Shown here: in pieces, positions 1 through 5,652 of the stretch
Layout: every line of letters begins with the position of its first letter
Numbering within the stretch: position 1 is the first letter of the stretch
Assembly: GCA_947456995.1 (NCBI GenBank)
Contig: CANGVB010000005.1
Location: 1 to 19,472 of the forward strand
Source: Bryobacteraceae bacterium
GTDB lineage: Bacteria; Acidobacteriota; Terriglobia; Bryobacterales; Bryobacteraceae
Reading direction: 5' to 3'
DNA: 19,472 bases
Notes under the pieces: generated by a model
What the model was told of the DNA's origin: nothing
Database searches by the model: none
The model's input: only the letters and a program-made list of their open reading frames with translations
Program-made: the position numbers and the translations under genes

Positions 1-1356
1 AACGATGACGGCTACGATCTCGCAGACCTTGCCAGCTTTGCCGTCGATGGCCTGAACCTCCGTCAGGTCACCAATCGCAATTCTCCGTCTGTGATCAATG
101 CCGTATTCAATGCAAGAAACTTCTGGGATGGCCGTGCCAAAAATGTATTCAATGGCAACAGCCCGTTCGGCACTGCCGATACCGAGGCCGCAGTTCTTGT
201 CTATCGCAATGGCCAACTGCAATCGGAGAAAGTAAACTCCACCAAAGCAAGCCTTGCCTCACAAGCCGTTGGCCCACCCACCAATAATGTCGAGATGGCC
301 TATGACGGCCTCAAATGGCCCACCCTTGGCCAGCGAATGCTGAGCCTCCGGCCGCTGGCCAATCAGCGCGTAGCGGAAGACGATAGCGTTCTCGGCCCGT
401 TTGTTAACGCGAGCGGTAAAGGCCTGCATCCCTCCATCACCTACGGCAGCCTCGTGCAGACCGCTTTCGAACCCGAATACTGGCAGTCGCCAGAAGGCCG
501 CGATGGCTTCTCGCAGGCTGAATCGAACTTCGCATTGTTCTTCGGACTCGCCCTGCAGCAGTATCAGTCCACGCTAGTGTCGGATGATTCTCCCTTCGAC
601 CGTTTCGCCGCAGGCGATCCCGCTGCCATGACCCAACAACAGATCAATGGCCTCAACCTCTTTCGAGGCCGTGCAGAATGCAACACCTGCCACAGCGGCC
701 CTGAATTTACAGCCGCCTCGATCGGTGCATTGCTGAACAATGGCGGCCGTGGCGGCCCGCCTAATGCCGGGCCGGATACAGGCTTCTTCCGCACCGGAGT
801 CACTCCCCGTGAATGGGATCTGGGGCTTGGTGGCGTCGACGATTTTGGCAACCCCCTCTCCAGAAATCCGAATGCCCCTAACGTCCAGGGTGCCTTCAAA
901 ACTCCCGGCCTTCGTAACGTCGAATTCACCGGCCCTTACTTCCATAACGGCGGTCAGGCAACCCTCGAACAAGTGATGGAATTCTACAATCGTGGCGGTG
1001 ATTTTCCAGCCGGCGGATTGGGCCCCAACGTCCGCCGCCTCAACCTGAATGCCAATGACCGCGCAGCTCTGGTTGCCTTTATGAAGGCCCTGTCTGATGA
1101 TCGAGTCAAGTTCCAGCGTGCTCCCTTCGACCATCCGGAACTCTGCATTCCCAACGGCCACACCAGTACGGCTCAGACGTCCGATGCTCGATTTACTCTC
1201 AGCGCCGATGAGAACTGGGTTGCGATTTCTGCAACCGGTAAAGCCGGCACGGATGCGCCTCTCCAGACATTTGCTGAAATGCTCGAAGGCGTTGGTAACG
1301 ACGGCTCACGAGCCAACCACCTTTCTCAAGCCTGCCCGGTCAACCCGGCAAATTGA
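1..1356 (+). CDS. Di-heme cytochrome c peroxidase / MauG-like protein, 3' part
   Basis: The reading frame is open from the first base of the window, so the gene begins upstream and only its last 451 codons are visible. It belongs to the bacterial di-heme cytochrome c peroxidase/MauG superfamily, periplasmic enzymes that carry two covalent c-type hemes and reduce peroxide or oxidise other substrates. The visible part has the family signature NAVFNARNFWDGRA early on, one heme-attachment motif CNTCH at 679-693, and the late motif GPYFHNGGQATLEQVMEFYNRGG before base 1010. The first CXXCH, expected about 150 residues earlier, lies outside the window. A roughly 70-residue tail follows the last conserved helix and is not typical of the short Ccp enzymes. 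The stop overlaps the convergent SET gene by 17 bp. True peroxidase activity cannot be separated from MauG-type chemistry here. Confidence 0.88.
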   Translation, partial: NDDGYDLADLASFAVDGLNLRQVTNRNSPSVINAVFNARNFWDGRAKNVFNGNSPFGTADTEAAVLVYRNGQLQSEKVNSTKASLASQAVGPPTNNVEMAYDGLKWPTLGQRMLSLRPLANQRVAEDDSVLGPFVNASGKGLHPSITYGSLVQTAFEPEYWQSPEGRDGFSQAESNFALFFGLALQQYQSTLVSDDSPFDRFAAGDPAAMTQQQINGLNLFRGRAECNTCHSGPEFTAASIGALLNNGGRGGPPNAGPDTGFFRTGVTPREWDLGLGGVDDFGNPLSRNPNAPNVQGAFKTPGLRNVEFTGPYFHNGGQATLEQVMEFYNRGGDFPAGGLGPNVRRLNLNANDRAALVAFMKALSDDRVKFQRAPFDHPELCIPNGHTSTAQTSDARFTLSADENWVAISATGKAGTDAPLQTFAEMLEGVGNDGSRANHLSQACPVNPAN

Positions 1357-1843
1357 GATAACCCCGGCAAGCGGGCGAGCCACATCGACACTTCACCAGC
1401 GGATAAGTACCGCGGATCCGGTAGTCGATAAACAATTCCTCGCCCGCTTGAATTCGTCTCAGGCTCACCAGCCAGACATGACCCCGCCCAACTTTGGCAT
1501 AAAGATTCGGCTCACAGCTATGGTTGATGTATTCTGCGCCGCTGCCACCGATTGCTCCATCGAGGCCATAATTCTTAGTCAACGCAAAGATGTAAAGGTT
1601 GGGCCGAATCATGCGCCGCTGCACTTCGGTACGGTCAATCCGCTGTCCGGTGTATTCAATCACCCGGCGTCTGCAAGGGATGTCGCTCCTGGCATAAACA
1701 CCCCAACGATGCACCTCAGATGGCCCGTATCTCAAAGGAAAGAGGCAATCCTTGCGCGAAATTTTAGGCACGGCATCCGGGCCTCCAGGCATCAACACTT
1801 CCCGCACAAATGCGGTTAGTTCCCGCTTAGACCTTGCCAACAA
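1340..1843 (-). CDS. SET-domain protein-lysine N-methyltransferase
   Basis: A small, 167-residue SET-domain protein, predicted to transfer methyl groups from S-adenosylmethionine to lysine side chains of a protein. Visible SET landmarks are HRWGVYA (45-51), EYTGQRI (63-69), the pseudoknot motif NHSCEPN (107-113) and GEELFIDY (134-141). A post-SET cysteine cluster CRC...C (152, 154, 159) together with C110 would bind zinc. No start is ATG in the first 17 codons. The chosen TTG at 1843 lies 2 bases after a run AGGGGGG, and the next codon, also TTG (1840), has better spacing of 5. A later ATG (1792) is possible and would remove 17 residues but keep the SET domain. The start overlaps the end of the upstream repeat protein by 17 bp, which suggests translational coupling. 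Substrate unknown; the neighbour is an obvious candidate. Confidence 0.85.
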   Translation of the reverse strand: MLARSKRELTAFVREVLMPGGPDAVPKISRKDCLFPLRYGPSEVHRWGVYARSDIPCRRRVIEYTGQRIDRTEVQRRMIRPNLYIFALTKNYGLDGAIGGSGAEYINHSCEPNLYAKVGRGHVWLVSLRRIQAGEELFIDYRIRGTYPLVKCRCGSPACRGYLNLPG

Positions 1844-2642
1844 TGCCCCCCTGTTTTTGTGACCCCTTGACGTTGCCTTCTGGGGTCGAACCGGTCTTTT
1901 GGTTATCGCCTATGATTACAGAAGGTTGGTTGTTGGGGCTGCTAGGCCAAGGAATACCACCGCCACCACCGCCCACTTTTTGCCCTTGCTTGCTCCCTGG
2001 GGCACCCTTGCCGCCATAGCCATCATAGCCACCACTCTTTATTCCCCCTTGCTGCCCCTGACCCGTCTTCCAGCCCTGGCCTCCGTCCTTTTGCCCTTGC
2101 TGGCCTGGACCCGACTTCCAGCCTTGCCCACCGTCCTTTTGTCCTTGCTGCCCTGGACCCGTCTTCCAGCCCTGGCCTCCGTCCTTTTGCCCTGCGGAAT
2201 TCTTAATCTCGCTCTCCTGCTTGCCTTCAAAAGGGGGAGGTTCATAGCCACCCTTCATATAGTTTGGGCTGGCGGGATTGTAGTATCCGAAAGGATCCCA
2301 GGAATTATTCATCGGGCTACCGCCCTTCTTGCCACTCCCTTTGCCAGAGTTGTCCACAGATGGCAGGGTGAGCTTCATGCTGGGATAGGGGTCATAGCAG
2401 AGTAGGGTGTTTAGCGTCTGTCCGCCGGCGTCTACCCGCCCATCTGCAAAGCCAAGTGCAGCTTGCTGAAACTTAATGATTGCTGCGTTAGTTAAATTCC
2501 CGCAGAGAGCGTCAAGAACCAATTCCTTGCTGGGCCCTCCCTTTGAAGCTGGTACACAATTCAGTAGATACTGAATTATCAAAACATCTTCAAAACGCTT
2601 CTTGCCAGCTTTACCTATAGATCCACTAATCGACTTGGGCAT
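1827..2642 (-). CDS. Peptidoglycan-binding-like domain protein with Gly/Lys-rich repeat tail
   Basis: A 271-residue protein in two parts. Residues 15-85 resemble the peptidoglycan-binding domain fold: helix IIQYLLNCVP, then LVLDALCGNLTNAAIIKFQQ and DGRVDAGGQTLNTLL, the order seen in PG_binding_1-like modules. Residues 95-271 are low-complexity, rich in Gly, Gln, Lys and Pro, and hold three 16-residue tandem copies of GQKDGGQGWKTGPGQQ (151-198), then a seven-residue glycine-rich stretch near 225. There is no signal peptide, membrane segment or catalytic motif, so the cell location is unknown. The ATG at 2642 is preceded by a strong GGAGGAG at 6 bases. A good sigma-70-like promoter sits in the 57 bp before it, so it can be expressed separately from the methyltransferase upstream. 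The SET gene overlaps its 3' end. Function is not known; a structural or scaffold role is inferred only from composition. Confidence 0.8.
   Translation of the reverse strand: MPKSISGSIGKAGKKRFEDVLIIQYLLNCVPASKGGPSKELVLDALCGNLTNAAIIKFQQAALGFADGRVDAGGQTLNTLLCYDPYPSMKLTLPSVDNSGKGSGKKGGSPMNNSWDPFGYYNPASPNYMKGGYEPPPFEGKQESEIKNSAGQKDGGQGWKTGPGQQGQKDGGQGWKSGPGQQGQKDGGQGWKTGQGQQGGIKSGGYDGYGGKGAPGSKQGQKVGGGGGGIPWPSSPNNQPSVIIGDNQKTGSTPEGNVKGSQKQGGIVGKV
2049..2192 (-). repeat. Three in-frame 48-bp tandem repeats
   Basis: Three adjacent 48-bp units at 2049-2096, 2097-2144 and 2145-2192. The first and third differ at 2 of 48 bases, the middle one differs from the third at 6. Each unit encodes 16 residues of the GQKDGGQGWKTGPGQQ type with two lysines at fixed spacing. 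The unit length is a multiple of three, so gain or loss of copies keeps the frame. Confidence 0.95.
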
Positions 2643-2648
2643 TGAGAA

Positions 2649-2655
2649 CTCCTCC
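2649..2655 (-). promoter_or_regulatory. Strong ribosome binding site of the repeat protein
   Basis: On the minus strand this reads GGAGGAG, 6 bases before the ATG at 2642. It is among the best Shine-Dalgarno matches in the window and fixes this start. Confidence 0.75.
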
Positions 2656-2666
2656 AGTTCCCAGCA

Positions 2667-2695
2667 AGTATATTCCTGGAGTTAGATCAATTCAA
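2667..2695 (-). promoter_or_regulatory. Putative sigma-70-type promoter before the repeat protein gene
   Basis: On the minus strand a -35 element TTGAAT (2690-2695) and a -10 element TATACT (2667-2672) are separated by exactly 17 bases. They match the consensus hexamers at 4 and 5 of 6 positions. Transcription would start about 20-25 bases before the ATG, leaving a short leader with the strong ribosome binding site. An inverted repeat CTCCAG/CTGGAG (2652-2657 and 2676-2681) flanks the -10 and could be an operator. Prediction from sequence only. Confidence 0.45.
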
Positions 2696-2699
2696 GGTC

Positions 2700-3479
2700 C
2701 TAAGGCTTTATCGCGAGGGTGGCAACTGTTGTTGGGCTTAACCGGTTCAACGGCGTTGCTGCCTCTTCCCACCAGTCTTCGTAAAGCCCTGCCAATAAGA
2801 ATCCAGCCTTCATCTGCCCGCCAAGCTGTACCTCAAGCGAATGGCCAAACTCAAATGCCGCTCCTTGTGAGATCTCTTCTTTCCGCTTTGCACTCAGCCC
2901 GCGCTGCTCGACGTCGGAATAAGGCAGCCTGTATTGTGCAATCAGGTTTCCACTTAGGCCCGCCTCGGCATGATCAAAAAGAAAGAAACTCGGATTCAGA
3001 AAGCCTGCTAACAATCGGCCCCCTGGCCTCAATACCCGGTAGCACTCTCTCCAAACCACTTCCACATCGGGAACAAATACGTTCGAAGTCGGGTGGAAAA
3101 TCAAATCGAAGCTTTCTTCCTGCAGCCGGGAAAGGTCTGCCATGTCCCCACGCATGCATTCGATCTCGAGGCCATCCCGGTCTGCCACCAGACGGTCCTT
3201 TAGAAGCTGTTCTTCGGATAAATCGAAGCTCACAACATTTGCCCCAAGCGCCGCCAGCACGGGTGCCTGCTGTCCTCCGCCTGATGCCAGACACAAGACC
3301 CGCTTCCCGTTCAACTCGCCCAGCCAATCTTTCGGCACGGCTCGCAGTGGAGTCAAAATCAAGTCCCAGTCGCCACGTCGTGCCCTCGAAATAACCTCAG
3401 AATCTACCGGGTTTGTCCAGCGGCTTCCCTCGAGCGACTCCTGATTCCAGGCCGCGCGGTTGTGTGCCAGGACATTCAT
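2700..3479 (-). CDS. Class I SAM-dependent methyltransferase
   Basis: A 259-residue Rossmann-fold methyltransferase of the Methyltransf_11 type. The S-adenosylmethionine-binding motif I is VLCLASGGGQ (61-70); the acidic residue at the end of strand 2 is D86 in VVSFDLSEEQ; SFDLIFHP (123-130) is the motif before strand 4, and LRPGGRLLAGF (150-160) follows the typical helix. The substrate cannot be read from the sequence; the family includes methylases of small molecules, quinones and RNA. The ATG at 3479 directly follows the TAA of the ABC-F gene, with no intergenic base, and no strong ribosome binding site of its own is visible, so translation by coupling is likely. The N-terminal NRAAWNQESLEGSRWTNP resembles a subgroup of uncharacterised methylases that start with a similar Asn/Trp-rich stretch. 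Confidence 0.88.
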   Translation of the reverse strand: MNVLAHNRAAWNQESLEGSRWTNPVDSEVISRARRGDWDLILTPLRAVPKDWLGELNGKRVLCLASGGGQQAPVLAALGANVVSFDLSEEQLLKDRLVADRDGLEIECMRGDMADLSRLQEESFDLIFHPTSNVFVPDVEVVWRECYRVLRPGGRLLAGFLNPSFFLFDHAEAGLSGNLIAQYRLPYSDVEQRGLSAKRKEEISQGAAFEFGHSLEVQLGGQMKAGFLLAGLYEDWWEEAATPLNRLSPTTVATLAIKP

Positions 3480-5117
3480 TTATGTGTGGATTCCAGGCGC
3501 TTCGTGCCCAAGCGCCTCGACATACTCGATGTAGCTTCCCGGGTAGAGGCGTGGTTCCCGGTCGGTGCCGCTTTCCCCACCTAGTTCGAGAACATGAGAT
3601 GCCAGCCCGCGCAGGAACATACGATCGTGCGATACGAAGATCATCGTTCCTTCAAAGTCTTTCAGGGCCTCAACCAGCATTTCTTTGGTTGCCAGGTCGA
3701 GATGGTTTGTCGGTTCGTCCAGTACGAGGAAGTTTGGTGGATGATAAAGCATCCTGGCCATCGCCAGGCGCGACTTTTCTCCACCAGATAAGGAGCGGAT
3801 CTTCTTGTCCGCCTCTTCACCCGAAAACTGAAAGGCCCCGGCGAGTGTACGCAGTGACCCGATTGCATCCTTAGGGAAGTCGTTCTGCAACTGCTCGGTC
3901 ACGGTCAAATCCGGGTTCAGGATATCGAGTGCCTGCTGCGCAAAGTAGCCCATCGTCAGGCTTGCGCCCAGCTTCACAATCCCCTTGTCGGGCTCGCTCG
4001 CTCCGGCAATCATCTTGAGCAGCGTGCTCTTGCCCGCACCATTGCGGCCCATCACTGCCCAGCGCTCTCCACGGCGAATCGTAAAGTTAAAGCCGTTGTA
4101 GATCACCCGCTGGCCATAGGCCTTGTGCAGATCTTCCATCACGGCCACAAGATCGCCAGAGCGCGGCGGAACCCTGAAATCAAACTTCACTATCTGGCGC
4201 TTCTTCGGCAACTCGATCTTCTCGATCTTGTCGAGAGCCTTGATCCGGCTCTGCACCTGCGCGGCCTTTGCAGCGTGAGTCTTGAACCGTTCGATGAAGC
4301 GCTGTTCCTTTTCGAGCATCGCCTGCTGACGCCCAAAAGCTGCCTGCTGATTCTTCTCGCGAATCGCGCGCTCCCGCTCGTAGAAATCGTAGTTTCCCGA
4401 GTAGGTAACCACTTCGCCTTCGTCAATTTCCAGAATCTTGCTCACGATGCGGTTCATGAATTCCCGGTCGTGCGAGGTCATGAGCAACGAACCCTTGTAC
4501 TCTTTCAAAAACTGCTCCAGCCAGACAATCGACTCGATGTCCAGGTGGTTGGTTGGTTCGTCCATCAGCAATACATCGGGCCGCCCCAGTAGCACTCTGG
4601 CCAGCGCTACACGCATCTTCCAGCCGCCAGACAGTGCGCCCACATCGCCATCGATCTGGTCTTCTGCAAATCCAAGACCTGCCAGAACCTCACGCGCTTG
4701 AGCCTCAAGCGTATAGCCGCCCAGGTGCTCATACTCTTCCTGCACTTCGCCAAAGCGGTCGAGGATCTTGTCCATCTGGTCGGCCTTTTCGGGGTCTTCC
4801 ATGGCATTTTGCAGATCCACCAGCTCATGATGCAAGTCGCCCACGCGGCCACTGCCTGCAATGGCTTCGTCCAGTACAGGCCTGCCCGCCATCTCGCCCA
4901 CATCCTGACGGAAGTAGCCGATGGTTAGCTTCTTCGGCACTGAGATATCACCGTCGTCGGCGGTTTCCTCGTTCATGATCATCCTGAAGAGTGTGGTCTT
5001 GCCGGCCCCGTTCGGGCCCACCAGTCCCACCTTCTCGCCAGGGTTCAGCTGAAACGAAGCCTCAACGAAAATCAACTGCTTGCCGTACTGTTTTTGAATA
5101 TTGGAAAAAGAAATCAT
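3480..5117 (-). CDS. ABC-F family ATPase (two ABC domains, no membrane part)
   Basis: A 545-residue soluble protein with two ATP-binding cassettes in tandem, the hallmark of ABC-F proteins, which act on the ribosome in translation control or antibiotic protection rather than in transport. Cassette 1 shows GPNGAGKTT (34-42), LSGG (162-165) and DEPTNHLD (186-193). Cassette 2 shows GRNGAGKST (357-365), LSGGEK (443-448) and DEPTNHLD (467-474). Between them lies a charged, helical linker (about 245-330), the region that reaches the peptidyl-transferase centre in characterised members. An open frame extends 26 codons further to 5195, but the ATG at 5117 has AGGAGA at 5 bases and starts exactly at the conserved MISFSNIQKQYG, so it is preferred. 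Subfamily (YheS/YbiT/Uup type) is not settled. First gene of the minus-strand run; the methyltransferase begins right at its stop. Confidence 0.92.
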   Translation of the reverse strand: MISFSNIQKQYGKQLIFVEASFQLNPGEKVGLVGPNGAGKTTLFRMIMNEETADDGDISVPKKLTIGYFRQDVGEMAGRPVLDEAIAGSGRVGDLHHELVDLQNAMEDPEKADQMDKILDRFGEVQEEYEHLGGYTLEAQAREVLAGLGFAEDQIDGDVGALSGGWKMRVALARVLLGRPDVLLMDEPTNHLDIESIVWLEQFLKEYKGSLLMTSHDREFMNRIVSKILEIDEGEVVTYSGNYDFYERERAIREKNQQAAFGRQQAMLEKEQRFIERFKTHAAKAAQVQSRIKALDKIEKIELPKKRQIVKFDFRVPPRSGDLVAVMEDLHKAYGQRVIYNGFNFTIRRGERWAVMGRNGAGKSTLLKMIAGASEPDKGIVKLGASLTMGYFAQQALDILNPDLTVTEQLQNDFPKDAIGSLRTLAGAFQFSGEEADKKIRSLSGGEKSRLAMARMLYHPPNFLVLDEPTNHLDLATKEMLVEALKDFEGTMIFVSHDRMFLRGLASHVLELGGESGTDREPRLYPGSYIEYVEALGHEAPGIHT

Positions 5118-5121
5118 CCGC

Positions 5122-5127
5122 TCTCCT
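5122..5127 (-). promoter_or_regulatory. Ribosome binding site deciding the ABC-F start
   Basis: Minus strand AGGAGA, 5 bases before the ATG at 5117. It supports this start over the longer open frame that reaches 5195. Confidence 0.65.
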
Positions 5128-5200
5128 AAGCTAGCATCCTGCTCAGGCCATTTCCTCCATAACCTCGCCAGAGTGCTGTTGGCTGCCCTTCTCATGCTCG

Positions 5201-5216
5201 TGATATGGTGTTATCA
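5201..5216. promoter_or_regulatory. Inverted repeat TGATA-N6-TATCA before the Cys-rich gene
   Basis: A perfect 5-bp inverted repeat with a 6-base centre directly abuts the ATG at 5217 in the short divergent region between the ABC-F gene and the Cys-rich gene. Its place suits an operator for the plus-strand operon. Short arms mean chance occurrence is quite possible. Confidence 0.25.
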
Positions 5217-5612
5217 ATGTCCCTCGAGCAGAAATCTTCGCACCCCCTGCGTCGCACGCTCGTCATCTGGGCATTTCTTCTAGCAGTCTTCCTCAACCCC
5301 ATCCTGCCTCCTTTGTTTGCTTCTGAGTCCACGATGTCCTGCTGCCGCAAGAATGCGCGTCATGCTTGTTGCAATCGATATAACAAGACTCGTGTTCCCG
5401 TTTTTCAGGCCCAGCCGGGTTGTGGCAAGTCCTGCTGTCAGAAGGCGCTCTTCCCAGTTGCTGTGGATTTCGCAATTCTGGCCCCTGCTTCTCATTCAAC
5501 TCCTTTGATCCAGTCGGCACAGATTTTGATTGCAGGTACTGGTCAAACTCTCGCCCATCCTCTCCCTGCTTTCCACTTTCAACGTCCACCTCCAGCCTTT
5601 CTTTCTCTCTAG
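5217..5612 (+). CDS. Small exported Cys-rich protein, possible metal binding
   Basis: A 131-residue protein of no family I can name with certainty. An N-terminal basic stretch (HPLRR) is followed by a hydrophobic segment TLVIWAFLLAVFLNPILPPLF, a signal peptide or membrane anchor. Then comes a cysteine-rich part with MSCCRKN, HACCNR and GCGKSCCQ, seven cysteines in about 35 residues with a nearby histidine. The protein ends in a Pro-rich QRPPPAF tail. This layout recalls small DUF2946-like proteins encoded beside copper-related TonB receptors, but that is a resemblance from memory. Two in-frame ATGs exist (5205 and 5217); neither has a strong ribosome binding site, and the second has a weak GGTG at 6 bases, so it is chosen. 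The receptor gene starts 40 bp downstream on the same strand, and the pair plus the propeller gene look like one operon. Confidence 0.7.
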   Translation: MSLEQKSSHPLRRTLVIWAFLLAVFLNPILPPLFASESTMSCCRKNARHACCNRYNKTRVPVFQAQPGCGKSCCQKALFPVAVDFAILAPASHSTPLIQSAQILIAGTGQTLAHPLPAFHFQRPPPAFLSL

Positions 5613-5652
5613 TCGTTTCCAAAACAGCTTCAGATAAAGAAAGGGCATTCCT

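Noticed and set aside
574..1161. 195-codon open frame antisense to the cytochrome c peroxidase gene
   Set aside because: It is entirely covered by a frame with clear heme and family motifs; no domain and no ribosome binding site evident.
1097..1819. 240-codon plus-strand open frame spanning the end of the peroxidase and the SET gene
   Set aside because: It is out of frame with one real gene and antisense to the other, with no recognisable motif.
2049..2192. CRISPR-like array
   Set aside because: The units are contiguous with no spacers and are in frame within a coding sequence.
1899..2405. Plus-strand frame with Leu/Pro repeats antisense to the repeat protein
   Set aside because: Its repeats are the complement of the 48-bp units. 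The minus-strand frame has the strong ribosome binding site, promoter and recognisable N-terminal domain.
5118..5195. 26-codon N-terminal extension of the ABC-F protein
   Set aside because: The family-conserved beginning and the AGGAGA ribosome binding site both point to ATG 5117; the extension is in the likely promoter region.
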